Shown: positions 49,022 to 63,001 of the stretch, in pieces
How positions within the stretch are numbered: position 1 is the stretch's first letter
How the letters are laid out: every line of letters starts with the position of its first letter
Source of the DNA: Larimichthys crocea
Lineage: Eukaryota; Chordata; Actinopteri; Sciaenidae
Reading direction: 5' to 3'
Assembly: GCF_000972845.2 (NCBI RefSeq)
Contig: NC_040021.1
Span: 10,382,908-10,446,907 of the forward strand
Length of the DNA: 64,000 nt
The notes under the pieces: model-generated
The model's database searches: none
What the model saw: the letters and a program-made list of their open reading frames with translations, nothing else
What the model was told of the DNA's origin: nothing
Translations under genes and position numbers: made by a program

Positions 49022-50513
49022 TCCTACCATACATTTCCGGTACACGGCCAGCTCTACAGTACACTTTACTGTATATCCAAGTGTAAATTAGAGTGTTCAG
49101 TCATTGAGGTTGGCAAGAATCTTAAGGGATGCTAATTATCATTCGCAAAGAGCAGCCAGCGTACATAACATTCATGCAGGCTGACAGCTTGTCATTTGTA
49201 GTTGGCACTGACTGCGACTTTCACCGTTTAAAATGACAAATGTCACTAATTGATGTGGCCAAAATTAAAAACCTGTCTGATGTGTGATTAAAGGCTGCAC
49301 TACATTACTCAAAAGGAAGGAAGGAGCTCCACTCCAACGGTGCTCGAGTGTTTCTGTAGCTCCAACAGAGTGACTCGACTTCTTTCTAGCAAACAGTTTC
49401 ACTGATATCATATTAACAATCTGAATATTTTGATACAGGAACTTCAGCTTGATTTTTGAGGCTGCTGCTGCTGATATTACATAATATATCAGCCAAAACC
49501 ACAGAAGATAAACAATGTTGATAAAGATATATATATTTTTTTTTTGTTTGTTTTAAGCAAAACATTTTAGTCAGTAGTCTCTGGTGAACAAATTCTGTAA
49601 TGGAGATACAGTTTCTAAATGACCTCAAACCTCGTTTGGCATGTCTACACTTACATTTCTTCTCTTACTGACTCAAATGAAAACAATGCATTTTGTTGAA
49701 TGTAAGCATAACTTTTGTTTGTTTACAAGAAAACTCCACAAGGTACTTTTTATACTGTAGTAAATGTCTCTGAAGAAAATGTGGTAGAAATGATGGACCG
49801 TGTCACAGCAAAACTTTCTCAAAACAAAGGTCGCATTTCTTGTAAGCTGCATCGGTTCCTATTGAAAAAAAAAGAGGGGATGTTGCTCTCTCAACTCCCA
49901 CCAGAGTTTTTCTTTTCACGAGGACAGAAATTTTAGGAGTCATTATTCCATCATCACTTTTTGCTCTGTCATCTGTTTTTAGCTGTGCTAGAGGAAGAGG
50001 ACTCTTCCTGTTTGGTGGCGTGAAGCAATAAATTACACAGAAGATCTTATGCCCACAAGTCTAACTAATATCTCCTCAGTGATTATTGGTACTAATCACC
50101 TCCATGTAGCGCCTTTACGGTGTCAACAGTGCAGTGAAACAATGAAATGTTCTACCCGTAAAACTGGTCAATAATTATTATTATAAATATTCTTAATGTT
50201 GACCACAATATGGAGCTCTTCTCTGTCATCATAAGGGTCATCTTTGTCATAACTATCAACAGGAAAGCAAAGAAACTCGAGCTGAAAGAGAGCTCTACAC
50301 ATTTGCTGAAGGGTGACAGATACAGATAGAAGCTAGATATTCATATCAAGGTAAATATGAGTGTTCATGTGCAAAAGGGGAATGCAAAGTTTTACTATCT
50401 GACACTACAATGATATAACAGTCTGCATTCACGAGTGTATGAAAATGTGACCTGATTCCATTTACAGTGTCCCAGTGACCTACGAGGAAGAAGCAGCCAG
50501 AAAGAACAAACCG

Positions 50514-50542
<29 letters not shown>
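50514..50542. repeat. (GT)n microsatellite
   Basis: Fourteen pure GT units. Confidence 0.95.
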
Positions 50543-50544
<2 letters not shown>

Positions 50545-52105
50545 TATGGTTTTACTATGTTTCAAGCTGTCTGGGCCGTGCTACGAGTGGCTGGTAGACG
50601 TGAGCTCATACAATGGGCTTCTGTGTGAGGCTGGGTGATGGGGAGGAGAGATTAAACGAGAGAGGCTGAAAATGGGAAGGCCAGCACACACACATCACTG
50701 TAAAACAGGATTTTGTAGTTCAACACGGGGTTCAAAATACTGTAAGTGTAGAAGGACAACGAGAGTTAGAAAAGGCCACTTTTCATGGGGTATGTTCACG
50801 TTACCGATGAACATATTTAGGTCATTAATTCCAGTATTAATCAATGCCTATGCATTGGCATGAAGCCTTTCATTAAGCCAATCTACTTGCATTTCCTCCC
50901 TCTCACAAAGTATCGGGGTGCAACCTTTAATTGCTTAAGAGCACATGTGGTAAAACTTAGTCAACTACACCCAAAGCACTACGCCCAAACTTTGGCAGAG
51001 AATGGGAAACTATTGGGGTTGAACCCAAACCACAAACCACTGTATTGCTTCAAACCCCTAAAAAAAAAAAAAAAAGAAAACATGTACCCCGACTTGTGCA
51101 AGACTTGAGCAGAAACAAAGGGATGAGGCGAGGAGGAGTGGAAGAGGAGAACTGCTTTAGACCTCTTGTGTGTCACCTCCCTGCTCCTGAAATTGCCTCC
51201 CCTCCCATCCCTTACTCAGCCCGCAACCACATGAAAGGCCTACTGGGTTGGGTTCCCATATGGTGAGGAGACACGAGGGTGTGCGTCTGTGTGTGTGTTT
51301 AGATAGCTTAGCTGGTTAAGGGGGCTCCGTCCGACCTAGTGCCCCCAGCCTTAAGAAGCCACGCAGACAGCTGTTTTCCTGGAGAGTCCTCCCTGCCCAA
51401 TTAGGACACCCAGTTATGTTGTTAATAGCTGTTTACCATAAACTCTCCTCTCCTCACCTCCCTCTCTCCCTTCATCTGGCTCCTTCCCCCCTCCTGACCT
51501 CCACGCTGTTCTTCTCTGAATATCCTCTCTCCCCCCCTCCGTGCTCTTTTTCAATGTCACATCCATGACATAGCTAAAGATTATTTTATGCCACAAATGG
51601 CATAAAGTGCAACAATAGAGTGGTTAGAATGATGCAAATGTAGCATTGGGACACATTTAGTGTTTTTCCAAAAACTGTAAATCACAAGCTTGGCCTGAAA
51701 ATTACAGTATTTCAGATACATTTAAAGGCATTTCACAAGTGTGTAGACATAACTGTTATATTTGGGAACATTTTTTCTTCTTAAGTTATATATACAATTT
51801 ATACAGTTGAGATGAAGCGCCAGCTAGAGCATCCATTGTTCAACTAAGACGCTGTAATGTTAATGAAGGTCGATTATGAAATAGTCTATAGACTTTAGAA
51901 GTATTCTGTATTCAAGCTGTCTCCAACACTTCTATTAGTACCTTTTTATCTTCTCTGACCTTCTCACCTCCTCCTCCTCCACCTTATCCTCTCCTTTCCG
52001 CTCCCTCCCTCTTCTCAGCTCGCTCTCTTTCTATTGAGCCACCGAGTTGTGACTGTTGCAGAATGGTCAGCTTGCTGGGAGAGCTCAAGACTGGCCAAGA
52101 ATCCA

Positions 52106-52126
52106 TGTGTGTGTGTGTGTGTGTGT
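52106..52126. repeat. (TG)n microsatellite
   Basis: Ten TG units. Confidence 0.9.
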
Positions 52127-54950
52127 AAGTGTGTTTGATTTTAAAGTGTGTAACTGTGCGCCGGTCTGCCAGAGGGAATTAGCTTCTATTTTCCTCTCTC
52201 TGTTGTGTATAGCTCTGTCTGACTTGTCAGCCTCAGCGGCACACAGATCAGTCCAGAAAAAAACTCTTTCAGAACAGATGCATGAAAAGAGAGAGAAGGA
52301 GGGGGGGCGGAGGAAATGCAATGGGCTAAATACCACAGTACGACTGGCTAAGTTTTGAAGTCAAGTCCAATGCAAGTGAACAAAAGGCAAAGAAGAAAAC
52401 ATTTCAGTGAACAGAGCTTCAATGTATTCTGTGTTTCACCTTCAAAATGGCTGATGTTGTGCACCAGTCTGACGGCCTGTCACTATTCAATCTGAGTTGA
52501 CGTTTGCACAGGCTAACAGGTATTTTATCATCTCTAGTTGTGTGTTTATGTCACCTGGAAATCTCAAAGACTGAAAGGATTTCATCATATTTGGTGGACA
52601 CAGTCTGACACAGCCATCGACCACGTTTTGGTAGGTTGAAACAGCGTTTACTAAAGTATTTTATCAAATATTATTCCACTTATTGAAACTGAATCCTTTC
52701 AAACCCTTTAACACCATGAGGTTTTTAGCATTTAAAAGCAAAACTGTAAGATTTGTAATGATCCTTTGTACCTGTAGCAGAAGAAATGTTTATCAAATAT
52801 ATCTGACAGTGACACATTAGTGCATTTTATTTTTCGCTGGGCAGTTGCTCCAAATACAAGAAGTCCTGATTCAGAGCTCCTACATTAATAAGCTTACACT
52901 GAAAGGAGTTTAACTAGGACATCATCCTAAAATTGAACTACAAACAACCAACTGGGAACTAGACGGAAAAATCCATCAGCAGTCAGATAAATTAGAAAGT
53001 GCTTTCAAAGATCACTGGCACAGTCTTCAATCTGCATCCTTTGAATATCAGTATTTGCATGACCCACCTCAGTACATAAACATACTACTGTGGCATGGAC
53101 TGGCTACTCGACTAGCTTTATTAATTTGCTCCATTAGTTCGGCTTTGGTTTGCCTGTAGACAGCAAATATCAATGTTTCTGTAGAGTTTGTGTTTTACTG
53201 TAAGTTCATAAAAGCCTAAATGTGTCTGGATGTCCACTTTCAAAATCCTGGGTAATGCCATAGAACGACATTGCAACGTAACAATATAACTTTACAAGAC
53301 AAAACCAGCTATTTCATACCCAACTCTAATTGATTTCAGAGTTTCAGCAAACCTTCGCCACTGTTGAAATGTAGCATTTGTCGAACTTTAATAACCGCAT
53401 TACTCATACGTTTTGTTCCACAGTTGTGTGTAGGAGTCCTCAAGGTCTATGGAGAGAGGAGGTCACAGACAGGTTTGTTCTGTTGTTGCATTGCTGTGGA
53501 GTCTCTGTGCTGCGTTTCTTTGTTTTTACTTCATGAGAAGCAGCTGAAGTGAAAGAGGGAAAAACAAAGACAGAAAGGGTGGGAGAGAGAGGCGGTAACA
53601 TAAAAGACAAAATGGCAAATCTGGTGAGAAGATAGCAAAGACCAGACTTATTCATAAATGATTGATAAAAGAGAAAGATTGATGGATTTCTCTTTTTCCT
53701 CGCAGCCCTAGGGGATCTGACATTTCCATCCAGACCGCTCATCACTGCCTCAGTCTTCCCACAACAAAGACCCTCAGTCTCATCTCCAGGCCTCCAGTGT
53801 ATCAAGGGCCCAGAGGACCTCTGCTCCCCATGGCCAAGAGCCTTTACTGGGCTTATTAACCTGCTCCCCTGCCCCCATCTTCCACTAGGACCTTTGGGCC
53901 TCTAGACCAAGTTTTTTTTAACTGCCTCAAGAGGTTGGGGGTGGAGTGGAGGTGGAGGTGAGGCCCTGACGGTAGGAGATGCCTGCTGATGGGGTGAAAT
54001 CAGCTCGATTTGAGCAGACAGTAAGGGCACATTGTTGGGGTTGAAGGGGGAGTGGGTGTTTCTTTTATGTGGTGCCGCCTTGTTAAGCTGCTGTGGGCCT
54101 CAGTGGGGTTAACGGATCAAACGAAGGAGCTATGTTTGAGTGTGTGTGAGAGAGAGAGGGAGAGAGAGAGAGCGTTAAGGGTGATTTGGTGCATTTAGGA
54201 GGGAGACAGATGGGAAGGAGTCAGTGTTTATAAAAGGTGACAGAATACTTTTCAAAGTGTAAATCATCTGACTTGTCTGATATTCAGAAGTACGGACAAT
54301 ATACACCCGAATAAATCCAGTTTAAGTCTGCACATATACACACACAAGAAACAAAAATGTTTGACTTATCTGATGGGAAAGAAGCACCGTAATTTGTGCT
54401 GGAACAATAACTTGGATAAAGTGAAGCAAAACAAGCAGGAGGAGTTGGGACTAAAATTACACCCTGAGCACCGCGACTCCACACAATTACAGTGGAAACA
54501 ATGCGACTTGAAACACACAAACCCTGAACACGGACAAAATGCTCTGCTATCGCTCTGAGGTAGAAACCCAACCCTTCAAAAAAAAGAAAAAAAAAAAGAG
54601 CAGTGGCTCCAACATGAGTGAAACTGCCCTACAATGACTTCAGCCCAGATGACACCACTGACAGGTGCACAATAATAGTCACCTGATACGGCAGCATCAC
54701 TGCACAACACTGTTATCCAGCATATCCTACAGCTGAAGCCGATGTTCTCACATCCTTTCAATGTTTTTTTTTGGACATTTAACAGGGTACGTGTCACATT
54801 CTGCCATAAAAAGCCTAAATATTTAACATACAACATCTGTTGTTTATGTGGAGTCTATCAATCCATATTCATTTTCTGCATTTATCCATACAAATGTAGA
54901 AATATTGGACATGGATTACCAATGTGACAAATATTATATGTTAATTTGAA

Positions 54951-55095
54951 AGCTGAAATGATTATACATTAACTGATCAGTTGTTTTTTTTAGCCTAATT
55001 TATAATTATCATGAATTATTACAGGTGATAAATCAAGAAAATAATCCGCAGATGAATCAATAATAAAACTGATAATTAGTTGGGGCTTTAGTTAT
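54951..55095 (-). mobile_element. Miniature DNA transposon relic, copy 3 (internally deleted)
   Basis: The left edge AGCTGAAATGATTATACATT and right edge AACTGATAATTAGTTGGGGC fit the two ends of the same family as the copies at 10 and 13 kb, but only about 140 bases separate them, so most of the interior is gone. Confidence 0.55.
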
Positions 55096-56325
55096 TATTG
55101 TTATTGTATTTTACAGCTCATTTTAACCATATTTGACTTCATTTTTTGCTATTATGAGATCTGACAATGACAGAAGTGTCAATACTTTTAAACTGGCAGA
55201 CAAAAAGCTAATGTGACGGTGTACTCTGCCCATCTAGGTATACAGATCTACCCAGGGATTTGAATATTGGAAAATGAATACATGATAGAGTAGTGACCAC
55301 ACACTGAAAGCTTTGTTGAACAGACATCCCCGAGCATCTGATACCTTTTATGAAAAAGCACCTCGGGGTAGGGAACACACCTAATCAAACAGCCGTAATG
55401 GTTATAGCCTGCTTCACTCACTCCAGCACACACGCACTCTCAGTTCCCTCCCACACACACACAGAACGAGAAGGTCAAAAACACAGCTGAGTCAATACAC
55501 CCGGACACAAGCTGGCAGTACACACGCAGGTTTCGTGGCGGTTTGATCGTTCATATCCCGACATTTTGACTCTCTAAACAACAGTAGGTTGAAATACCTT
55601 GAGCAAGGCACTTTTCTGAGGAGAGTCACAGTTGTCTTTTTGAGGAAAGTTTTTTGGGCAGGAAAAAAAGGCAGATTTATATTTATCATTTCGAAAAATC
55701 TGCAGAATGGCAGAAACCTCAACGTCTGGGACAGAAGAAAAGTCAGGCCAACAACAACAGCAGCAGCTAAATGGCACTGTGGCCATAATACATGAGCAGG
55801 ATTCACTGACTGGATGTTTTATGAAGTCACGTTGAATTCATAAAACAAGTTCAAATGTCAACATTCACTTAACGAGGAGAAAGCAATTAGTTTTATCCAT
55901 AATTACATGTCTCCGCACCCGCCTTAGTCATCCCAACAGGTAAGACACATGTACAAACACACACACAGGTTGTTTCCCATCGTGCGCTCTCCTCTTGCCT
56001 CCCATACTGGGCAGTAACAGGAATGGGCGTGCAGACTCCAGCAGGGCTTAAAGGAGATTAACCATTCTGTAGCCGTATGAAATCATATTCCTCATAATCC
56101 CCATCACTGAATCGAAAATCCCCTCTCACTGTGTGGCATGGGAGGGCTTTTTAAATGTGCTCTTGTTCTTTTCAACGCACACACACACACACACTCGCTC
56201 TTGTGCACACACACAACCACACAAAACAGCTGGATGTTTAGGAGGACACTGACATACAGATGTGTAGGATTACAGAGTGTGTGTGTGTGTAAACTTTTAG
56301 CTGAGCATTTATTCTACATTAGTCC

Positions 56326-56410
56326 TTTGTTCTCAACCTATAGGTCGGGACCTCCGAAGGGGTCACAAGATTATTTCGGAGGGGTCGCCAAATGGATGTG
56401 GAGAGTGAAA
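56326..56410 (+). mobile_element. hAT-like repeat end ('TTCTCAACCTATAGGTCGGGAC')
   Basis: TTGTTCTCAACCTATAGGTC, then GGGACCTCCGAAGGGGTCAC and GGAGGGGTCGCC match the end of non-autonomous hAT elements found across vertebrates ('TTCTCAACCTGTGGGTCGGGACCCC...GGGTCGCC'). The 3' limit cannot be placed; related sequence may reach about 56750. Confidence 0.5.
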
Positions 56411-56752
56411 AAAAAGGCACACTGTGGCGAGCAGGAAGCAGCTCTCAGCAACTCTTTGATGATAATCAACACTGGGGACAAGAACTTTGTTTTTCTATCC
56501 CCATTATTGTTCTTTCAGGCCTGAAGCAGACATGTTGCCAGCAAGAAAGCATTATTAAAAAATCTAAAAAAAAAACCACTAATCAAAGCCAAAATCAAGG
56601 TGTTGCTCTGTCTGTGGTCATCCCGCGTGAGTCTCATCAGTGGTCGAGCCAGACAAATAAGGGCGGAAAAGATAAATTGTTCCCTTACTGGAGATACACC
56701 CTGTTGCAATGTGTTACTGACACACCAGTGTTGCAACATTTTAAATGCTGAG

Positions 56753-56793
56753 TCTCTTCTTCTTCAGTTCTTCTTCTTCTTCTTCTTCTTCCA
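56753..56793. repeat. (TTC)n microsatellite
   Basis: About 12 TTC units with one AG interruption. Confidence 0.95.
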
Positions 56794-59588
56794 GTGTCAC
56801 TTTCACATGAGTTGTTGAGTTTTTAGCCTTTATATTTTTATATATATTATTTATTTTTGAACAGTTTGTTCTCCCCTTCACTCACACAGATATTGGATAT
56901 CTTGGATGACAAGCTTGTACACTGCATGGCACAGATATACCTATATAATAAACATGACAGACTGTATAGTGGTTGATATCTAAGCAAAAAAAATGATGAC
57001 ATGATTTTCCTTACTTTGCCACATTTTGTGATTATTTGTGTTAACAAATTAATCTTACTGCACACTTTCTGTCTTCATTTTCATTTAAAATTGGCATTTT
57101 ATTTGAAATTAAGTCTACTGCCAGTTTATTTTTTTATCCAAAGCAGATTTGGCTAAAATTTAAATTCAGTTATATGCCCAACAGGTCATCACTTTCACTG
57201 TAAGATGAATATGTGGTTTTGTCTAATGAGTTTTGCTCATGACGTACATTAAAAAGCAGAATTATGATCCCACAGCATCACGTCAAGGCCCCTGACTGGT
57301 GTGTGTTTAACCATGTTATAATGTTCTGCTTGAGTGTAGATGTGTGTGTGTGCTGCAACCAGTCCTTGGACCTGTTTTTCTTTCCAGCATCTTTCATCTT
57401 TAATAGAGTGCATCACGACCATAAAAGCACTTTGCAGCACTCTGTGTGTGTGTGTGTTTGGGTTGCTGTATGTGTGTGTTCAGTGTGGTGCAGAGGAGAT
57501 GTAGATTACGCAACAAGTGGTGTGGATTTGTTTTCACTGCACTCTTTTTTAAACTCGTCAGTGAGTCATAGGGCTGCAGAAGAAAACTGACATTACGCAG
57601 CATAAAAACATTGAAAACTGAATCAGATGAAGGACACAAGGTGAAGATATGAGAGAAATAAGACCTGGAAAAATAAAAGAAGGAAAGGAAGGAGGAAAGA
57701 TACACATCTTATTGTTGTTTTTCTCACCAATATGAATAACTGATTTTGGTCCAATCCCTTGCGGTCATCACACAACACTAGAGCTCACACAACACAAAAA
57801 CCGGAGATGCAAATATCACTTGAGTAATAGTAGTTTGTGTATCAGGGGAAATCCTGATGGATGAACGCTTTAAGGGGGATAAGAAAGTTTAAGTGCACAC
57901 GTACGCACAAAAAATACACACAATGAGGTTTCTGTGGATGTGGCAGACAGCTCGGGCAGCTACAGAGGAAGATTCAGTAGTCAGTGGGGATTCCTGAGCA
58001 GAGCATGTCATACTTCACAGTGACAGACACTCTCTCAGACACACCATCATGCAGCGTTGTGGGGAGACTGAGTGAGATAGACGACTGAGCCAAGAAGCTG
58101 CTTGAGGCCAGAGAGGGAGAGACAAAAGTATTGCCTTATGGCCTATTTGTTTTGAGTAATTAATAAAACAAATTAGTAAAGTCAATAAACCATCTAAAAC
58201 TCCCTGTATGGGTGTGTGCTACATTTCTTCAAACTGTGTCAAAGTGTACAGGTGCAGGCTGAGACGTCCAAAACAAACAGAGTAAGAGTGAGAAGAAACT
58301 GAGAGAATTTACCCTAAAAAGATAGATATATGCTAATGTACTCTAATATTATTAAATCATTAACACACAGCTGACAGAGGCAGAGAAAGACAACTATCAG
58401 TGTTTTATTTTTTATCTCGTCGTGGCAAATTGAAAGTCTGATGATGGAGTTGATTGTTGAAGTTAAGACAATAACGACGCTAATAAAAACTAGTCAAAAG
58501 GACTGAGATAGTTTTAGTTTTATGTAAGGAAAATTTCCCCGTTATTATTATTTAGGTCAACTAGGTCAACATGTTGACAATGGACCCTTTGGCCGTTGGC
58601 AGGAATTGGGGGCAACAGATTGTGTTGCCATTCAGTCACAAAGAGAGCAGGGAGGTGACCAAGACAGGAAACAAAGTTATGTAATAAAGTTCTGTTATGA
58701 AACAAAAAACAAGATGATTTATTAAAGAATTTTACTGTCTTATGATGATGATGACCCTCAATACTACCACATATTAGATTACTGGATTATTGGATAATAA
58801 CTGGCAAAGTTAAAAGGATCTCACAAGCCACAGTGAAATTTAAAGAGCGTTTGTATTGTTCTGGTGGTAATCTCCAACTCTCATGGCGACCACTCCGTTT
58901 TAAAAGACACCCTGGGGCAACACAAATCTCGCACAACAGTAACACACCATCTACACCAACACTGCTGATAGTTGATACACATGTCCAGCTGACTCAGATC
59001 TGGGACTTTTCCATCACATAACAGGTCAGACATAAGTTGCACAATGTGAATGATAAATAAACAAATTCTGTCCCTGAAGACAAAGCCTTGGCACACACAC
59101 TGGATCTAAGCTTGTTTATCCAGCTGACGAAATTCAAGTTGTCTAATGTTGACAAGACTAAAAATATGCCTGAAAACAGCCAACGAACAGCTGTTTCTAA
59201 TGAATTGTCTGCCAATACAAATATAGCCACAGCTCCACCCCAACGTCCCATATTCCCACAACTCATTTCTCAAAGCAAATATTCAGTTTAATCCCAAATT
59301 CAAATGTTGCTTGTTGCATTGAGCCTTCAGAGCAGGTTTGGAGGAAGCCCTGTCTGTGGCTGTGGTCTGTACTCTGCATGTCTATAATCGATATGTCCAG
59401 TATGATTTGCTAGACGTTTCTACAGCTTCTAGCATGAATCACGAGGATGGCTACAGGACGTACCGCTCATATCGATTGCGTGCATGTGTCTTTGTGTTTC
59501 CGTGTGTGCTTTGGTTAAATGGCACAAGTGACAGATGTGACAGAAAATCCCTGTTTATTTTTCCGCAGGCGGTCAAAGAGTCTGTATC

Positions 59589-59610
59589 TGTGTGTGTGTG
59601 TGTGTGTGTA
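59589..59610. repeat. (TG)n microsatellite
   Basis: Ten or so TG units. Confidence 0.9.
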
Positions 59611-60165
59611 TGTACAGTGTGAGTAAAGTGCAGACGCAGTATAACAATAGCCTTTATGTTCCTGTTAGATGAGCTCCCACCTGCTGCTCTATGTCATTAC
59701 GTAGTGTACGGATGTGTGCCTGTCTGTCTGTCCACCTGCCATACGCATCATTGCTACACTGTAATAGTAGACAGGATGTCTTCAATCCTATATTCCAGTG
59801 CCAATCAAAAGTGGTTATTGCGTAGCTTCACAGGATTCCTTTATTTATTATGTCACCCTTTGAAAAGTTCTGAAACACTCCCATGGGCTTGCTATAGTAC
59901 AGTTACACTGTGGTTATATAACCACCCATGTCGCACCACTGACACCCTGCGCTGGATCCATTTATACCAACTGTAAACATGGGGTTTTCCCAAGATGCTG
60001 TTTTGTGTGAAAGGGGTATATTAATGGCAACCATACAGTAGTTGCCATTGTTCAATGGATGACATGTCATGAAAAGCCTGAACGCACGATGAGATAAGTA
60101 GAAGACGAAAAGGGCAAAACATGAAAATGGAGGTTTACAAGTTAAAAAAAATTGTTTTAGGTTGG

Positions 60166-60260
60166 ATTAGGGCTGTGCAATACGACCAAAATCTCTCTCA
60201 CTGATACAGGTAACTTCATATCCAGACATTGATATATACTGACAGTCAAAAAAAAACAGA
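60166..60260 (+). mobile_element. Fish repeat start ('TAGGGCTGTGCAATA')
   Basis: ATTAGGGCTGTGCAATACGA followed by ATATCC and TTGATATATACTG is like the end of a common teleost element whose consensus begins GGGCTGTGCAATATG and is rich in ATATCG. The copy is diverged; its other end could lie near 60480. Confidence 0.45.
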
Positions 60261-62247
60261 CATATCTGTGTTGAATTTATTATACATGTGTTTGATGAAG
60301 TGCTGTACTGTTTTATTGGCTACGTATTGTGTTTAAGTTGGATGCAGCTGTCTGTAGCACTACTGCCCAAGCCAAATCGCCGTGGACATTATCTTTATCT
60401 CAAATAGTTTATATAAAATGACCACATGGAGAATTACATTTCTTATTATATTTGACACTTGTGGTTGCAGATTTAAGTTGCAGCAGCAGCCATTATCTCC
60501 TTCTATCTTCATGATTCTTTATCACATGGTATGGTGGTAAAAGAGGTTAGGGGTGTTTGAGTCTGTTGTGGGGGACCGCAATGTGGCACAATTTGTAAAA
60601 TAAAGTTTTCTGGTCCACGTCAGACTTTTTATATTCAAACCATGTCCATGCAATAGAAGTAGCCCCTCTTTTTTAGAGGTTGTTTTGGCTGGTTAGAGTC
60701 TGTGCTGTTCAGTGCAAGGCATCGTCGAGATGACGGAAAGCGTTGCCATAAAGTATGATTTATGATAGACATTCTTCTATTGTTACAGAGAGAGAACAAG
60801 ATTAAAAAAAATATGTTGATGGGAAAAGAAAACGAATGTGGTAAGAAAGAGATAAAAAGATGTTTTAAAAAAACATATATCATAGGAGAGACAAAGAGCG
60901 AGTGATAGTTGAAGGGCGAGTAGAGGCCTCGTCTTTTTGTTGTGGTCAGCACGGCAGTGTGAGGGCTGAGATCAAAGTGCAGAGGATGGCCAGAGATGAG
61001 AGAGGAAAGGTCTGGAAGCCATATGAAACAACAGGATGAGAGAAAGGGAGAGGAATATAGGACAGGGAGTACGAGAGAGGGGGAGAGAGGAAGAGACTTT
61101 AAAACAGAGGAAGGAGAGAGGCAAAAAGGGAGAGTGAGTGACAATGGAATATGCTTAAACATCATGACACAGCTGTGCGCAGGCTCACATAAACCTCACG
61201 CAACACAAGCGTGGAAGTGTTTTCTCAGATGTTGTACACGAATATAAAGTCTCTCTAAAGGCATATTTGGTTATTTTTGAATTTGCCTAGTCAAAAGTAA
61301 GGGAACAAACCCTGACACAAGCTCATCTGCTCTCGACAGATTTCACCTGAGCTTTGCTGTCAGTTTAGTTCTTGTTTGGCTCTCCAGAGGAAACACAATT
61401 AGACCTGAACATCTGGTTACTGGTGATACTATTTCTCCAAAACAATAGTGTGAAATTTGGACCATCGCCTCAACTTTAAACTCTTCAAAACGTACAGTAA
61501 CGCAATAAAGATCTGTTGTAATGCATCCAATGTGAAATCCATAAGCAAATACAAACAAAGGTGCATATACTGTACATTATATATTCAACATTTCTACAGT
61601 TTGACCACGCTGAAAGGTAGAAAATTACTAAATGATTTGAGGATACTCTGATTTTAAATGTGTAATAATCCAAAAAGGAGTTTTGTTGGTGGAGAAGAGC
61701 AAGGACAGCTGCTGTACCAACTGTGTGTTGAAGGAGTGAAATTAAAATCAAGGAAAGTGTGTCATCATTCCACACACACACAAAAAAAGTGTTTCTGTGC
61801 ATCTAATCTACAAATAACCATATAGGACATGGAGGGGTGTCCCGCTCCTCCAAGCAGAGGTCACCACAGTGGGAATTAAATCTTGCTCATCTCCCCACTG
61901 GCTGGTTAAACCCTGGATTTACCCCGAAACACCCAGAACTGCCAACCTGCAAGTTCTGCATGTGGCTCCTCTTACTGTGTGAACATAGGCGTGTGTGGTT
62001 GTGGACGGCCGTGATTAAATCTTGACGGAGACTTTATACTGTGCATGGCAAGCTATAGAGTCTGAGAAAAAGACAACACTGGTTAAAGGATATTTGTAGT
62101 GGTGAAATAATATATAAATATATTAAAGGCATCCCATGACTTAATGGATAAAATAAACTTACATATACCATAGAGTGATCCGGTATTCACAGACTTCCTA
62201 GCAGTCTACACAGGCTTAACACTACTGCTCAAACCACTCAGCCCCTG

Positions 62248-62249
<2 letters not shown>

Positions 62250-62281
<32 letters not shown>

Positions 62282-62287
62282 CACACA
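62250..62287. repeat. (CA)n microsatellite
   Basis: CA units with one AA interruption. Confidence 0.95.
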
Positions 62288-62439
62288 TTAAATTTAGCCT
62301 TTTTCTTATTAACTTCACTGTCTCATACCATCAAGAGCAAATCGGTCTCTGACAGATTTAGTTTTATTCAGCAGAGGAACTGTAAGACAGCAGCTGGAGA
62401 TGGGACACGTGATGATCAACAAGTATTTCAGGGTAGGGC

Positions 62440-62470
62440 GTGTATGTGTGTGTCTGTGTGTGTGTGTGTT
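62440..62470. repeat. (TG)n microsatellite
   Basis: TG units with TA and TC interruptions. Confidence 0.9.
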
Positions 62471-62970
62471 ATACATACACAAAGACAAATACACAAGAGG
62501 GATTTAAGTACAACACTTGCATTCATCAGTCATCTCTTTCTCCCTTGCATTGTTACTCCCTAACACTCCTCTATGCCCCAGCCAGGGCTGCGACACATCC
62601 TGGGCTGTCTGCACAGAGGCGTGAGAGAGGGCGGCTGCATGTATACACACACACACACACATTCACACAAAGTTCAAGACCGATGCAGTTCAATAGCAAC
62701 AACCCTCCACTTCTTGAAATGCTACAGCACTTTCCCACTCTTTCTCCACATTTTTCCTCTCGCTCCGTCCCTCCTGACCCATCTCTTTTGTTCCTCATGG
62801 GACCGGGTCGACCTCTAGAACCAGGCCAGGCTCCTTCCACTGGAACGAACCCTGTGGGAACTGACTTGTGGATTCTGGCTGCGTAATGACTGCTCTCTGT
62901 CAATGAATGGAGGGGGACCATGGCAGGCCTGAGTGAATAGTGACTAGGGTGAATTGAGGTGGGATAAACT

Positions 62971-63001
62971 GTGTGTGTGTCTGTGTCTGTGTGTGTGTGT
63001 G
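62971..63001. repeat. (GT)n microsatellite
   Basis: GT units with two CT interruptions. Confidence 0.9.

Larger units (their letters stand above)
49021..56100. other. Upstream non-coding sequence, part 4
   Basis: It contains TG tracts (50514, 52106), a short miniature-transposon copy (54951-55095), GA-rich sequence at 54148-54172 and unique blocks at 51300-51420 and 53700-54130. No exon recognised. Confidence 0.55.

Noticed and set aside
60635..61165. 176-codon minus-strand frame
   Set aside because: Leu/Ser/Phe-rich translation of a purine-rich plus strand (GAGAGA-type); compositional artefact.
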